A DNA stretch of 64,000 nucleotides from Ruegeria sediminis (GCF_005938215.1 NZ_VCPD01000005.1:62001-126000); one strand, 5' to 3'. Shown: positions 28,578 to 39,172, counted from the stretch's first letter. Program-made: numbers and translations. The notes: generated from the sequence alone by a model not told the origin.

Positions 28578-29984
28578 TCAGCAGCTGTAGTACATGCCGT
28601 ATTCGACCGGATGCGGGGTGTGCTCGTACTTGTGCACTTCGTCCATCTTCAGATCGATGTAGCCCTGGATCTGGTCCTTGGTGAACACGTCGCCCTGCAG
28701 CAGGAAGTCGTGATCGGCGGCCAGGCATTCCAGCGCCTCGCGCAGGCTGCCGCAGACGGTCGGGATGCCGACCAGTTCTTCGGCGGGCAGGTCGTAGAGG
28801 TTCTTGTCCATCGCCTCGCCCGGATCGATCTTGTTCTTGATGCCGTCCAGACCGGCCATCAGCAGCGCGGCAAAGGCCAGGTAGGGGTTTGCCGACGGAT
28901 CGGGGAAGCGGGCTTCGACGCGCTTGGCCTTGGGGCTTTCGGTCCACGGAATACGGACGCAGCCCGACCGGTTGCGTGCCGAATAGGCGCGCAGAACGGG
29001 TGCCTCGAAGCCCGGGATCAGGCGCTTGTAGCTGTTGGTGCCCGGGTTGGTGAAGGCGTTCAGCGTTTTGGCGTGCTTCAGGATGCCGCCGATGTACCAC
29101 AGGGCTTCGTCCGACAGGTCGGCATATTTGTCACCGGCAAAGAGCGGCTTGCCGTCTTTCCAGATCGACATGTTGACGTGCATGCCCGAACCGTTGTCGC
29201 CGTAGATCGGCTTGGGCATGAAAGTTGCCGACTTGCCATAGGCATGGGCCACGTTGTGGATCACGTATTTGTACTTCTGGATCTCGTCGGCCTGCTTGGT
29301 CAGCGTGCCGAAGATCAGACCCAGTTCGTGCTGGCACGAGGCCACTTCGTGGTGGTGCTTGTCCACCTTCATGCCCAGACGCTTCATGGTCGAAAGCATT
29401 TCCGCACGCAGGTCCTGCGCCTCGTCGATCGGGTTCACGGGGAAGTAGCCGCCCTTGAGGCCCGGACGGTGGCCCATGTTGCCCATCTCGTAATCGGTGT
29501 CGGTGTTCCAGGACGCGTCGGTTGCGTCGACCTCGAAGGACACCTTGTTGATGGTGTTCGAGTAGCGCACGTTGTCGAACAGGAAAAACTCGGCCTCAGG
29601 GCCCATGTAGGCCACGTCGCCGATGCCGGAGGCTTTCAGGTAGGCTTCGGCTTTCATTGCAGTTCCGCGCGGATCGCGCTCATACGGCTCGCTGGTGTCC
29701 GGTTCGACAACCGAACAATGGATGCAGACAGTCTTTTCCGCATAGAACGGATCGACATAGGCGCTGTCGGTGTCGGGCATCAGCTTCATGTCCGACGCCT
29801 CGATCGACTTCCAGCCGGCGATGGACGAGCCATCGAACATGAAGCCTTCCTCCAGGAAGTCTTCGTCGACCAGGTCAGCCACGATGGTCACGTGCTGCAG
29901 CTTGCCGCGCGGGTCGGTGAAGCGGATGTCCACATATTCGGCATCCTCTTCCTTGATCAGCTTTAGAACTGCGTCCTTGCTCAT
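28578..29984 (-). CDS. glnA: Type I glutamine synthetase
   Basis: GlnA makes glutamine from glutamate, ammonia and ATP and is the central nitrogen-assimilation enzyme. The 468-residue protein shows the family signatures [23 protein letters not shown] and NRSGCVRIP, and the adenylylation site region [10 protein letters not shown] (the Tyr used for control by GlnE). The start ATG follows GAGGA. It lies 37 bases downstream of glnB, forming the standard glnBA operon. Confidence 0.97.
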   Translation of the reverse strand: MSKDAVLKLIKEEDAEYVDIRFTDPRGKLQHVTIVADLVDEDFLEEGFMFDGSSIAGWKSIEASDMKLMPDTDSAYVDPFYAEKTVCIHCSVVEPDTSEPYERDPRGTAMKAEAYLKASGIGDVAYMGPEAEFFLFDNVRYSNTINKVSFEVDATDASWNTDTDYEMGNMGHRPGLKGGYFPVNPIDEAQDLRAEMLSTMKRLGMKVDKHHHEVASCQHELGLIFGTLTKQADEIQKYKYVIHNVAHAYGKSATFMPKPIYGDNGSGMHVNMSIWKDGKPLFAGDKYADLSDEALWYIGGILKHAKTLNAFTNPGTNSYKRLIPGFEAPVLRAYSARNRSGCVRIPWTESPKAKRVEARFPDPSANPYLAFAALLMAGLDGIKNKIDPGEAMDKNLYDLPAEELVGIPTVCGSLREALECLAADHDFLLQGDVFTKDQIQGYIDLKMDEVHKYEHTPHPVEYGMYYSC

Positions 29985-30021
29985 TCTTTAAAGTCCTCTG
30001 CTTGAGTTCTTGGTTGTTTGG

Positions 30022-30453
<432 letters not shown>

Positions 30454-30477
30454 CTAAAAATTAGACGAGAGGTCAAG

Positions 30478-30498
30478 TTTTGTGCGAGTTGCACAAAA
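30478..30498. promoter_or_regulatory. Perfect inverted repeat between glnB and nnr
   Basis: TTTTGTGC and GCACAAAA, eight-base arms with a GAGTT spacer. It sits in the divergent glnB-nnr intergenic region, 34 bases before the nnr start. It could be an operator. It is not the usual NtrC site, whose half-sites point the other way (GCAC to the left, GTGC to the right). Confidence 0.45.
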
Positions 30499-30531
30499 AA
30501 CGCGCGAAAATGAATCGCGAGGAGGCTTGAG

Positions 30532-32082
30532 ATGACGGAATTGCTGACGGCGGCGCAGATGCGAGCGATCGAACTGGCGGCGATCGAGAGCGGCGAGGTG
30601 ACCGGTCTGGAGCTGATGGAACGGGCCGGGCAGGGCGTTGTCGAGGCGATTTTCGAGGAATGGCCGGATCTTGGCGAGAGACCGCAGCGCGCGGTGGTAT
30701 TGTGCGGCCCCGGCAACAATGGCGGCGACGGGTTCGTGGTTGCGCGGTTGCTGAAGGAACGCGGGTGGGACGTGGATGTGTTTCTGTATGGCGATCCGGA
30801 AAAGCTGCCGCCGGATGCAAGGGCGAATTTCCAGCGGTGGCTGCAATTGGGCGAAGTGCAAGATCTGGCCGATGCGCCAGAGCCATCGGAGGACGCGGAT
30901 CTGTATGTCGATGCGCTATTCGGGACCGGCCTGACCCGTGCTTTGACAGATGTTGTCCGTGACAGGGTCGTCAGGTTCAATACGGCGCCGGCTGTAGCCC
31001 GGAAGACTGTGGCAGTAGATATTCCTTCGGGCTTGTGCAGCGACAGCGGCCGGGTGCTGGGGGATGGCGCCTGCGCCCCGCGAGCCGGGCTAACCGTGAC
31101 GTTTCATGCGCGAAAACTCGGGCATGTGTTGGGTGCCGGACCCATGTTTTGCGGAAAGGTGGCCGTTGCCGATATCGGTTTGCGAGCCGGAAGTATGGAT
31201 GAAGTCGCGACACTGACAGGCAAGCCGGATCCGGATGCCGGGTTGGTCAAGCCGGGCGCAGGGCAGAAATACGTCCACGGCCATGCTCTCGTGCTTTCCG
31301 GCGGCCCCGGCAAGACCGGGGCCGCGCGGCTGGCGGCGCGGGGGGCGCTGCGGATAGGCGCCGGGCTGGTGACGCTGGGGGTGCCGCCCGAAGCGCAGAT
31401 GGAGGTGGCGGGCCATATCACGGCGCTGATGCTTCGGCGCGTCGACGGGGCCGAAGGCTTGGCGGAAACACTTGTGGACGAGCGTCTGAATGCGCTTTGC
31501 CTGGGGCCGGGGCTGGGCCTTGAACGGGCGCGGGAACTTGTGCCTGTCGTCCTGGGGCAAGGCGAGGTTAAACCCCGGCCAACGGTGCTGGATGCGGATG
31601 CGCTTACGGCTTTTGCCGACAGGCCGGATGAATTGTTCGGTCTGCTGCATGATACATGTGTCCTGACCCCGCATGGAGGAGAATTCGCCCGACTGTTCCC
31701 GGACCTAGCAGAACGGCTCAAAGAGGTACCCACCAAAGGCCCCGCCTATTCCAAGGTGGATGCGACGCGGGAAGCGGCGAAGCGGGCGGGTTGTATCGTG
31801 CTGTTCAAGGGGGCGGACACGGTGATCGCGGCGCCGAATGGGCGTTGCTCGGTCAATTCGGCGCACTACGAACGGGCAGCGCCGTGGCTTGCCACCGCCG
31901 GTTCGGGCGATGTTCTGGCGGGGTTTGTCACTGGCCTGCTTGCGCGCGGGTTTGCCCCGATGGCCGCGGCCGAGACGGCGGCGTGGCTGCATGTCGAATG
32001 TGCACGCAGCTTTGGTCCGGGGCTGATCGCCGAGGACCTGCCTGAACAGCTGCCAGCGGTTTTCCGGGATATGGGTTTGTAG
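30532..32082 (+). CDS. nnr: Bifunctional NAD(P)H-hydrate epimerase / ADP-dependent NAD(P)H-hydrate dehydratase
   Basis: Nnr repairs hydrated NAD(P)H: the N-terminal YjeF_N domain (residues 1-205) epimerises R- to S-NADHX, and the C-terminal carbohydrate-kinase-like domain (about 225-510) dehydrates it using ADP. The 516-residue protein shows CGPGNNGGDGFVVARLL and VDIPSGLCSDSG in the first domain, and GPGLG, LTPHGGEFARLF and TAGSGDVLAGFVTGLLARG in the second. The start ATG follows GAGGAGGCTTGAG. It is divergent from glnBA. Confidence 0.95.
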   Translation: MTELLTAAQMRAIELAAIESGEVTGLELMERAGQGVVEAIFEEWPDLGERPQRAVVLCGPGNNGGDGFVVARLLKERGWDVDVFLYGDPEKLPPDARANFQRWLQLGEVQDLADAPEPSEDADLYVDALFGTGLTRALTDVVRDRVVRFNTAPAVARKTVAVDIPSGLCSDSGRVLGDGACAPRAGLTVTFHARKLGHVLGAGPMFCGKVAVADIGLRAGSMDEVATLTGKPDPDAGLVKPGAGQKYVHGHALVLSGGPGKTGAARLAARGALRIGAGLVTLGVPPEAQMEVAGHITALMLRRVDGAEGLAETLVDERLNALCLGPGLGLERARELVPVVLGQGEVKPRPTVLDADALTAFADRPDELFGLLHDTCVLTPHGGEFARLFPDLAERLKEVPTKGPAYSKVDATREAAKRAGCIVLFKGADTVIAAPNGRCSVNSAHYERAAPWLATAGSGDVLAGFVTGLLARGFAPMAAAETAAWLHVECARSFGPGLIAEDLPEQLPAVFRDMGL

Positions 32083-32285
32083 ATCCGTTGCTTGCGCGCA
32101 ATGCTCAAAGGCCAAGCCGGCCAGTTGTTGCGAGTTTCTGGGAACCTGCATTGGATTTCCGTTAGAACTGAAGGTACGAGTTTCGCAATGGCGAAACCGA
32201 AGCGCGCGGCGGGCGGATCGGTGGACGCCGAGCCGCACCAAACCGGGTGAAACCGGACATTCGTATTGAACGGGAAATCTGTCGC

Positions 32286-33434
32286 GTGCCGAATTTGACG
32301 TCGAAAACCCGGACAGCCGCCACCGTTGCCATTGCTGTATTCGGCTCGGCCGTCCCAGCCTTTGCAGAGTTGAAATTCGACACGAAATTCGGCGGTCATG
32401 TTTCGTTCTACGGGCAGTTCGACCCCGCCTTGATATCGGTTGACGACGGGCAGCAGACAAATACCCGCCTTCTGGACAACGCGCTGTCCAACAGCCGACT
32501 TGGATTGCGATACTATCGGCCTCTTGGTGAGCGCGAGTTCATGTTTCGCTTCGAGACCGGGTTGCGCCTGCCGAGTTCGGCGGAGTGGGATCAGAATGGC
32601 AGCTTCTTTTCCGGATGGACCATCGATGATATCCGGCATTTCGATTTTTCGCTGAAAGGCCGGTGGGGCAAGACCTCGCTCGGACAAGGATCCATGGTGT
32701 CAGATGGGGCGGCGACGATCGACCTATCCTATGTCGGGTTGGCGCTTTATTCGTTCACGAATGATGAAAACACGTCCTTCATCTACCGGGATCCGGCGGG
32801 CGCGCTGAGCGGCCCCACGATCAGGGACACGGCCGACAATTTCGACGGCAGTCGCGGTTGGCGCGCGCGCTACGACACGCCAAAGTTCAATGGTTTCACC
32901 GCGGGTGTTTCCGGGGGCGTGGCCTGGGGCCAGAACATTCTGGATCTGAGCGAGGATGACGACACGCTCGACCTTGGGGTTTTCTACGCAAATACCTTTG
33001 AGGGTGGCGTTCAGTTTGCGGCCGGCGTTGCCTATGCCCGACGTGCCCGCGACGACAACACGGGAACCCGCAAGGACACGATGGGGTCGGCGTCCGTCCT
33101 GCTGCGGAACGGCCTGAGCTTTACCGTGGCGGCGGGCAGGCGCGAGGACGACAAGGTTGGCGCCAGCAACCCCGAATATTGGTACGGCAAGGTCGCCTAT
33201 GAGGGGCAATGGCTGACCTGGGGCAAGACCGGCGTAGGCGTCGACTACTACAGCGGCCGGGATTTCGTGAACCAGGGTTCAGATACTCATGCCTGGGGCA
33301 TTGCCCTTGTGCAGAAGATCGAACGCATCAACACGGATGCTTATTTGAAGTACAGAAGCCATGTTTTCGACGACGGCACGACGCGCTACCAGCGGAACCA
33401 AACCTGGGTTCTGGGAGCGCTGTGGAAGTTCTGA
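32286..33434 (+). CDS. Outer-membrane porin
   Basis: A beta-barrel porin of the alphaproteobacterial type, giving passive diffusion across the outer membrane. It has a signal peptide (RTAATVAIAVFGSAVPAFA, cleaved before ELKFDTK), alternating polar/hydrophobic strands such as GGHVSFYGQFDPAL, SRLGLRYYRPL, GVQFAAGVAYARRA and GVGVDYYSGR, and a C-terminal phenylalanine (WVLGALWKF) recognised by the Bam machinery. The start is uncertain: GTG 32286 gives the best signal peptide; GTG 32247 and TTG 32295 are alternatives. The substrate is unknown. Confidence 0.82.
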   Translation: MPNLTSKTRTAATVAIAVFGSAVPAFAELKFDTKFGGHVSFYGQFDPALISVDDGQQTNTRLLDNALSNSRLGLRYYRPLGEREFMFRFETGLRLPSSAEWDQNGSFFSGWTIDDIRHFDFSLKGRWGKTSLGQGSMVSDGAATIDLSYVGLALYSFTNDENTSFIYRDPAGALSGPTIRDTADNFDGSRGWRARYDTPKFNGFTAGVSGGVAWGQNILDLSEDDDTLDLGVFYANTFEGGVQFAAGVAYARRARDDNTGTRKDTMGSASVLLRNGLSFTVAAGRREDDKVGASNPEYWYGKVAYEGQWLTWGKTGVGVDYYSGRDFVNQGSDTHAWGIALVQKIERINTDAYLKYRSHVFDDGTTRYQRNQTWVLGALWKF

Positions 33435-33625
33435 ACCGGGTCTGTACGCGGCGCAATAGCTGTTTGGTCCGGGGCTTTGCAAAGTGATTATTGCGGGCAT
33501 TTGGCCGGCAAATGCGGGCCGAAGCGGCACTTGGCCCTTGCACCTGCGCAGCATGGCAAATAGAAGGCGTCAAATTTGCCCGGCGCGCGGTTTCGCGCGC
33601 CCCGAATCCTATGGGGACTACCATA

Positions 33626-34957
33626 ATGCAGGTTACCGAGACGCTGAACGAAGGTCTGAAACGCGGCTACAACATCGTCGTCACTGCGGCCGAGCTGGAC
33701 GACAAGGTCAACGAGAAGCTGACCGAGGCGCAGCCGGATATCGAGATGAAAGGCTTCCGCAAGGGCAAGGTACCGATGGCGCTGCTGAAGAAACAGTTCG
33801 GCCAGCGTCTGTTGGGCGAGGCGATGCAGGAGACCATCGACAGCGCCATGAACAAGCATTTCGAGGACAGCGGCGACCGTCCGGCGCTGCAGCCCCAGGT
33901 CAAAATGACCAACGAGGATTGGAAAGAGGGCGACGACGTCCATGTCGAGATGTCCTACGAGGCGCTGCCGGAAATCCCCGAGGTCGATCTGAAGTCGATC
34001 ACGCTGGAAAAGATGGTGGTGAAAGCCGACGATGCGGCCGTTGACGAGGCTCTGAAAAGCCTGGCCGAGACTGCTCAGGACTTCAAAGCACGCCGCAAGG
34101 GTTCGAAAGCTAAGGACGGTGATCAGATCGTCATCGATTTCGTCGGCAAGGTCGACGGTGAGGCCTTTGACGGCGGCTCGGCGGAGGATTACCCGCTGGT
34201 TCTGGGCTCCAACAGCTTCATCCCCGGCTTCGAGGATCAGCTGGTCGGCGTGAAGGCCGAAGAGGTGAAGGACGTCAACGTGACCTTCCCCGAAGAGTAT
34301 GGCGCCGAGCATCTGGCGGGCAAGGAAGCCGTGTTCACCTGCACCGTCAAGGAAGTGAAGGAGCCGGTCGCCGCCGAGATCGACGACGAGCTGGCCAAGA
34401 AATTCGGCGCCGAGGATCTGGCGGCGCTCAAGGCGCAGATCGCGGAGCGTCTGGAAGCGGAATATTCCGGCGCCGCCCGTGCGGTCATGAAGCGCGGCCT
34501 GCTGGACGCGCTGGACGCCAAGGTCAAGTTCGACCTGCCGCCGTCGCTGGTCGAGGCCGAAGCCAAGCAGATCGCGCATCAGCTGTGGCACGAGGAAAAC
34601 CCCGAGGTTCACGATCACAACCACGGCGAGATCGAACCGACAGAGGAACACACCAAGCTGGCCGAGCGCCGTGTGCGTCTGGGCCTGTTGCTGGCCGAAC
34701 TGGGTCAGAAGGCAAAGGTCGAGGTGACCGATGCCGAGATGACGCAGGCGATCATGAACCAGGCCCGCCAGTACCCGGGGCAAGAGCGTCAGTTCTTCGA
34801 GTTCATCCAGAAGAACGCCCAGATGCAGCAGCAACTGCGCGCGCCGATCTTCGAGGACAAGGTCGTCGACTATGTCTTCGAACTGGCGCAGATCAACGAA
34901 AAGGAAGTCGGCAAGGACGAGCTGCAAAAGGCCGTCGAGGCGCTGGAAGAGGAGTGA
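33626..34957 (+). CDS. tig: Trigger factor
   Basis: Trigger factor is the ribosome-bound chaperone and peptidyl-prolyl isomerase for nascent chains. The 443-residue protein has the ribosome-binding N-terminal domain with the signature FRKGKVP ([17 protein letters not shown]), an FKBP-type PPIase domain (about 150-245, [20 protein letters not shown]) and a C-terminal helical substrate-binding domain. The ATG at 33626 gives the family start [13 protein letters not shown]; the frame is open upstream without support. An intrinsic terminator follows. Confidence 0.96.
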   Translation: MQVTETLNEGLKRGYNIVVTAAELDDKVNEKLTEAQPDIEMKGFRKGKVPMALLKKQFGQRLLGEAMQETIDSAMNKHFEDSGDRPALQPQVKMTNEDWKEGDDVHVEMSYEALPEIPEVDLKSITLEKMVVKADDAAVDEALKSLAETAQDFKARRKGSKAKDGDQIVIDFVGKVDGEAFDGGSAEDYPLVLGSNSFIPGFEDQLVGVKAEEVKDVNVTFPEEYGAEHLAGKEAVFTCTVKEVKEPVAAEIDDELAKKFGAEDLAALKAQIAERLEAEYSGAARAVMKRGLLDALDAKVKFDLPPSLVEAEAKQIAHQLWHEENPEVHDHNHGEIEPTEEHTKLAERRVRLGLLLAELGQKAKVEVTDAEMTQAIMNQARQYPGQERQFFEFIQKNAQMQQQLRAPIFEDKVVDYVFELAQINEKEVGKDELQKAVEALEEE

Positions 34958-35040
34958 TCCTCTTTCCTCACCGGCAGGGCCGGATTTGCCGTCGTGCGGA
35001 TCCGGTCTGACTGGCAAAGGATTGATTTTCGTTGGATGGC

Positions 35041-35064
35041 AAGCCCCCGCTCAGGGGGCTTTTT
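35041..35064 (+). terminator. Terminator after tig
   Basis: AAGCCCCC and GGGGGCTT arms with a GCTCA loop, followed by TTTTTC. It ends the plus-strand tig transcript before the minus-strand luxI. Confidence 0.9.
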
Positions 35065-35182
35065 CTTTCCGCAGACCGGTCCCAGACCTGAAACACGGAG
35101 ACAGCGAAAACAGAATAGCGCGGAGCCGCCGGAAATTCGACGGCTCCGCCTGGGTGGCTTTTGTCCTTATGAGGTGAGGGGG

Positions 35183-36049
35183 TCAGGCCTCAATAGCAAA
35201 AGCACGGGGGGTATTGATAAGAGCCTGTCTTTGCTCTGGGGTGAAGGTGTCCGAAAGCGCCTCGATCAGCTTGAGAACGGCCTGTACTTCGGCTTCGGTC
35301 TTTGCCTCGCGCATCTGCTCGACAAAATACCTTTCCAGGGTGCTGAGCGGTTTGTGATCCCGGTTGGCGGGGCTGGTCTCGGCCGCCTTGGCCGCGGCCA
35401 CCTTGCGTTCGAACAATTCCAGCGCGGCGTCTTCTTCCAGGAACACGTCGTGGTGAATTCCCGCGAAGTCGCGCACCCTGTTGATCCGTTCCTCGGTACA
35501 GTCCAGCAGCGCGGCGAGCGCGGGAACCTTGCCCATCGGAACCGTCTTGCCGACATAGTCGTAAGGTGCGTTGTCCGAACGTTTGAGCACCCTGTCCATC
35601 ACGGGGTCGATGACCGTCACGATGTCCTGGATACCTGCGCTGCGCGCATATTCGAGCGAACCGATCATCAATTCGCAGGTCGCGTAGGAAACCGAGTTCT
35701 TGTCCTTGCCGCGGTTCAGGCGCTGCGTGTCGACACAGAACCGGGTCGATTCCCACATGGTCGCGCTGCGGATGGGCGGTTCGCCGTCCAGAATGGCGCA
35801 GAATACGTCGGCCAGCATGTGCGGCCCGGTGGTCTGAAGCGCCCGCACGGCGGCGACGACATTCCCCTCGTCGTCGAGACCGATAACGTAGGCGGGATCA
35901 AGGTGGTCGAACTCGTCGATCTCCTTGCCATCCTCGATCTTGACATCCCAGCCGAGACGGCCGCCGAAAACCCTGGCCCTCAGTTCAAACATCTCGTCCA
36001 CGATGCCTGTGAACATGTGTCTGTTTAAGCCATCAACTACGATGATCAT
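35183..36049 (-). CDS. Acyl-homoserine-lactone synthase (LuxI family) with C-terminal extension
   Basis: LuxI-type enzymes make AHL quorum signals from S-adenosylmethionine and acyl-ACP. The conserved catalytic-site residues are all present: Arg24, Phe28, Trp34, Asp45, Asp48, Arg69, Glu100 and Arg103 (in WESTRFCVD). The 288-residue length exceeds the usual 190-230. The last ~75 residues (ERYFVEQMREAKTEAEVQAV and onward) are a charged helical extension. The ATG at 36049 follows GGGGGA. It lies 98 bases downstream of a LuxR-type receptor gene in the same direction. Confidence 0.92.
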   Translation of the reverse strand: MIIVVDGLNRHMFTGIVDEMFELRARVFGGRLGWDVKIEDGKEIDEFDHLDPAYVIGLDDEGNVVAAVRALQTTGPHMLADVFCAILDGEPPIRSATMWESTRFCVDTQRLNRGKDKNSVSYATCELMIGSLEYARSAGIQDIVTVIDPVMDRVLKRSDNAPYDYVGKTVPMGKVPALAALLDCTEERINRVRDFAGIHHDVFLEEDAALELFERKVAAAKAAETSPANRDHKPLSTLERYFVEQMREAKTEAEVQAVLKLIEALSDTFTPEQRQALINTPRAFAIEA

Positions 36050-36147
36050 GTTATCCCCCTTCCGAGTGGTGTGTCCGTATACCAATCGTTATCCAGATTT
36101 GATTCTGAGACTATTGGGGGTTTCCCGTATTCCGCCGGATTTTTTTA

Positions 36148-36849
36148 TTAACCAGGGTAGATTAGCCCGATCCCGATGGCCCTGCCGACTGCCTGAGGCG
36201 TTGTCAGGGCATTCAGTTTCTCGCGGCTCGAGCGCAGATGCACTTCGACGGTCCGGTGTGAAATCGACAGAATGTCGCCGATATCCTGTTGAGACTTGCC
36301 CGCTGCGACCCATTGCAGGATCTCCAGTTCGCGGCTCGACAGGGTCGGATGATAAAGGATCCTGGTGACGGCATCAGAGGCCATGACCGAGTCATGGATA
36401 TGCACGGCCATCGACTGCAGTTCGGTGATCACGTTGGATACGAGCTTCTTCCACTCGTCACGGCTGCATTCGCGCGTGGCGCTCAGCAAACCGATATCGC
36501 CATAAGGGCCGCGCACGGGTATGGTCAGGCCCTGATCGCCGATGCCGAAATCGTTGGCGTCGCGAAAGACACGCTGGAAATCCTTGTTGCGTTCCAGACG
36601 GCTCCAGTCCACCGGCGCAATACTGCGTTGGCTCATGTGCAGGGTAGGGTCGATCATGTGAAAGCCCTGTTCCTGGTAATGGGCCTTCCAGTCGTCGCTG
36701 TAGGTGACATGTCCATGAATGGTTCCGGCCGCAGGGTTCATCCCGGCATAGGCGGCATTATCCATCTCGAATTTTTCACAGACCTGCCGCAGAAACTCGG
36801 TGTACTGAGTCTCCGGCTGCGGAAGCGTGCTGAGGTCGACAATTTCCAT
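36148..36849 (-). CDS. LuxR-family autoinducer-binding transcriptional regulator
   Basis: A 233-residue quorum-sensing receptor. The N-terminal autoinducer-binding domain keeps Trp54, Tyr58, Asp67, Pro68 and Trp82, the positions that line the AHL pocket in TraR-type proteins. The C-terminal LuxR helix-turn-helix spans about 170-230 (SSRELEILQWVAAGKSQQD, then SISHRTVEVHL). It is presumably the partner of the LuxI-type gene directly downstream. No strong ribosome binding site precedes the ATG. Confidence 0.93.
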   Translation of the reverse strand: MEIVDLSTLPQPETQYTEFLRQVCEKFEMDNAAYAGMNPAAGTIHGHVTYSDDWKAHYQEQGFHMIDPTLHMSQRSIAPVDWSRLERNKDFQRVFRDANDFGIGDQGLTIPVRGPYGDIGLLSATRECSRDEWKKLVSNVITELQSMAVHIHDSVMASDAVTRILYHPTLSSRELEILQWVAAGKSQQDIGDILSISHRTVEVHLRSSREKLNALTTPQAVGRAIGIGLIYPG

Positions 36850-37176
36850 TTAGCTAGTACCGAGACAACTTGCGTTGCCAGCTTTATCGCACCCACAACC
36901 ACCCAGACGCCAGTGTGTGCTTCCTACGTTTCCCTGACGGAAAGCAGAACAACACACTTTCGTTTTCATGACAAGCTGAAGTAGGTTTTGTCCACGCGGT
37001 ACTGTTGTATGTATGTTTCTCTTAGTGTTTGTGGCTGTTTAATATAGATTTTTTGACGCATTTTTAGCGTTTCACGCAATGGTTGTTCCGGTTCCAGTGT
37101 GGGGCAATCGAAGAATTCTCTGGGACTATGACCGTGGATTTTCGACCGTTTCGGGGAATTCGCACTCGTTTCTTGG
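36850..37176. other. AT-rich gene-free region upstream of the luxR-type gene
   Basis: About 330 bases between the luxR-type gene and the lipoprotein transglycosylase gene, both minus strand. It is visibly richer in A and T than the rest of the window, with runs such as TTTAATATAGATTTTTTGACG. It should hold the luxR promoter. TTTCC and GGAAA five bases apart near 36930 form a short dyad, but no convincing lux box was found. A 31-codon frame is present but lacks a ribosome binding site. Confidence 0.5.
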
Positions 37177-37668
37177 CTATGTATCGGCCTTCCTGAGGCC
37201 CACTTCGACCAGCATACCGCGCTTCTTCGCCTCGTAGTAATAGCCGCGGGCGTAGAGTGAAATGGCGCGTTGCTGATCGCCGTCGGACAAAAGCCAAGCC
37301 CCGCGCAGGTATCTTCCCGCAAACTGAAGATTGGTGTCGGCGTCCAGAAGACCTTCGGGCGAGCCGCGATACCCCATCGATCGGGCCGTCGCTGGCAGGA
37401 TCTGGAGAAGCCCGTAATATGGTCTGTTGACGGCCCAGGGGCGGTGCGTGCTTTCCCGGATGGCCAGTTTGTGGACCAGTTGGCGGGGCAATCCGTAGAA
37501 GTCGGCCCATTTATTGATAAGGCGGCGCAATTCCGGGGTTTCGTTGGGATAGAGCGGAGGCGAGAACGGCTCGTTCCGGCTGCTCAGTCGATCGTTGCTG
37601 CTGGTGCATGCCGTCAACACGGCAGAGCCCAGCATAGCCATCACGGTGCGGCGGGGCAGGTTTCGCAT
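37177..37668 (-). CDS. SLT-domain lytic transglycosylase lipoprotein
   Basis: A 163-residue putative lipoprotein: the signal sequence TVMAMLGSAVLTAC ends in a lipobox (LTAC, Cys21). The rest is a short SLT domain with the catalytic glutamate in LAIRESTHRPWAVN and the family motif YGLLQILPATARSMG, then FAGRYLRGAW. It is inferred to cut peptidoglycan from the membrane surface. The start ATG follows GGAGG. It is short for the family, lacking any extra domain. It lies upstream of the luxR-type gene on the same strand. Confidence 0.87.
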   Translation of the reverse strand: MRNLPRRTVMAMLGSAVLTACTSSNDRLSSRNEPFSPPLYPNETPELRRLINKWADFYGLPRQLVHKLAIRESTHRPWAVNRPYYGLLQILPATARSMGYRGSPEGLLDADTNLQFAGRYLRGAWLLSDGDQQRAISLYARGYYYEAKKRGMLVEVGLRKADT

Positions 37669-37774
37669 GAATGACCTCCGTTTCGGCGGGCATCATAGGG
37701 GGATGTCGACTCATCGCAAGGTAGAGTTCCGGCGATGTGCCGTTTCCCGCCGAAAGCCGCCGGGCTGCAAGAAA

Positions 37775-37803
37775 AAAGGCCGCGCAAACACTGCGCGGCC
37801 TTT
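37775..37803 (-). terminator. Terminator after rplI
   Basis: AAAGGCCGCGC and GCGCGGCCTTT arms with a 7-base loop, followed on the minus strand by TTTTTTC. It ends the rpsF-rpsR-rplI operon. Confidence 0.9.
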
Positions 37804-37826
37804 CGGAAATGAAGGTGCAGACCCTA

Positions 37827-38441
37827 TCAGGCCTTTTCTTCGCCTTCTTCGGCGGTTTGAGCCGCCAGAACTTCGTCCTCGGACGCGGCAGAGCCGATGT
37901 CATCGAACAGTTCGGCGATCTCGAATTCAGCCGCGGCCTCTTCTTCAGCGGCCATTTCCTGGATCGATTTGCCCGAAGCCTGCAGTTCGGCTTCTTCCTG
38001 AGAACGGGCCACGTTCAGCTTGATTTCGACCTCGACCTCGGGGTGAAGCTTCACGGCGAGGCTGTGCAGACCGAGTTCCTTGATCGGGGCGACCAGGACG
38101 ATCTGCTTTTTGTCGACGCTGAAGCCCGCGGCGGTCGCGGCGTCGGCGGCGTCACGCGGGGTGACGGAGCCATAAAGCGCGCCGGCGTCCGATGCCGAGC
38201 GAATCACGATGAACTGCTGACCGTCCAGCTTTTCGGCCAGAGCCTCGGCTTCTTTCTTGGTTTCCAGGTTGCGCGCTTCGAGCTGCGCCTTCTGGGCTTC
38301 GAAGGAAGCGATGTTGGCTTCGGATGCGCTCAGGGCTTTGCCCTGGGGCAGCAGGAAGTTGCGGGCAAAGCCGGGCTTGACGTCAACGACGTCGCCCATC
38401 TGACCCAGTTTCGCAACGCGTTCCAAAAGGATGACTTGCAT
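37827..38441 (-). CDS. rplI: 50S ribosomal protein L9
   Basis: L9 binds 23S rRNA near the L1 stalk. The 204-residue protein has the N-terminal domain [32 protein letters not shown], the long connecting helix and the C-terminal domain, then an acidic Glu/Ala-rich tail of about 50 residues that is commonly found in alphaproteobacterial L9. It is the last gene of the rpsF-rpsR-rplI operon, 12 bases after rpsR. Confidence 0.97.
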   Translation of the reverse strand: MQVILLERVAKLGQMGDVVDVKPGFARNFLLPQGKALSASEANIASFEAQKAQLEARNLETKKEAEALAEKLDGQQFIVIRSASDAGALYGSVTPRDAADAATAAGFSVDKKQIVLVAPIKELGLHSLAVKLHPEVEVEIKLNVARSQEEAELQASGKSIQEMAAEEEAAAEFEIAELFDDIGSAASEDEVLAAQTAEEGEEKA

Positions 38442-38453
38442 GGGTTCGGCTCC

Positions 38454-38681
38454 TTACTTCACGGCGTAGGGCAGCAGGGCGAGGAAGCGGGCGCGCTTGA
38501 TCGCACGAGCCAGCTCACGCTGCTTCTTGGCCGATACGGCGGTGATGCGCGAAGGAACGATCTTGCCGCGCTCGGAGATGTAGCGTTGCAGCAGGCGAGT
38601 ATCCTTGTAGTCGATCTTCGGCGCGTTATCACCCGAGAACGGGCAGACCTTGCGGCGGCGGAAAAACGGTTTTGCAGCCAT
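38454..38681 (-). CDS. rpsR: 30S ribosomal protein S18
   Basis: S18 pairs with S6 on the platform of the 30S subunit. The 75-residue protein shows [21 protein letters not shown] and the C-terminal [30 protein letters not shown] pattern. It is the middle gene of the rpsF-rpsR-rplI operon; rpsF ends 28 bases upstream. Confidence 0.97.
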   Translation of the reverse strand: MAAKPFFRRRKVCPFSGDNAPKIDYKDTRLLQRYISERGKIVPSRITAVSAKKQRELARAIKRARFLALLPYAVK

Positions 38682-38709
38682 GGTTTGGTGTCCTTTCCTC
38701 AGGCGGTGA

Positions 38710-39063
38710 TCAACGGCGCTCGCGGCGCGGTTCGCGCTCGTCGCGCTTCTGCATCTGGACCGAAGGGCCGTCTTCGTGGCCTTCGACCTTGATGGTCAGA
38801 ACGCGCATCACGTCGTCATGCAGACGCATCAGGCGTTCCATCTCCTGCACGGCGCCGGCGGGGGCGTCGGTCTTGAGGAAGGCATAGTGGCCCTTGCGGT
38901 TCTTGTTGATCTTGTAGGCCATCGTCTTGACGCCCCAGTACTCGCTGTCGACGACCTTGCCGCCGTTGTCCGCGAGGACGGTGCCGAAATGTTCGATGAG
39001 GCCTTCGGCCTGCGCGTTGGACAGGTCCTGACGCGCGATCATGACATGCTCATAAAACGGCAT
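38710..39063 (-). CDS. rpsF: 30S ribosomal protein S6
   Basis: S6 is a 30S platform protein. The 117-residue protein starts [16 protein letters not shown], contains [21 protein letters not shown], and ends in a basic/acidic tail ([11 protein letters not shown]). The ATG at 39063 follows AGGAG at a good distance; the upstream in-frame codons are unsupported. It opens the rpsF-rpsR-rplI operon, with a promoter predicted about 110 bases upstream. Confidence 0.96.
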   Translation of the reverse strand: MPFYEHVMIARQDLSNAQAEGLIEHFGTVLADNGGKVVDSEYWGVKTMAYKINKNRKGHYAFLKTDAPAGAVQEMERLMRLHDDVMRVLTIKVEGHEDGPSVQMQKRDEREPRRERR

Positions 39064-39172
39064 GTTTTCTCCTGTTTCTATCGAGGCGCATTTCATAGGC
39101 GGGGCCATTTCCCTTTCGCGACCCTGCCACGAGAGGCTGCGCGGTTCATGAAGCTTTGCGAAAGGATGGCCC

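Noticed and set aside
30478-30498. The dyad as a classical NtrC site
   Set aside because: The half-sites are in the opposite orientation (GTGC then GCAC) from the known GCAC-to-GTGC arrangement.
36050-36147. A lux box in front of the luxI-type gene
   Set aside because: No CTG-N10-CAG-type palindrome of 18-20 bases was found; only short imperfect dyads such as CAGA-N6-TCTG.
36960-37070. A 31-codon frame in the AT-rich region upstream of the luxR-type gene
   Set aside because: No ribosome binding site and no recognisable features; too short to support.
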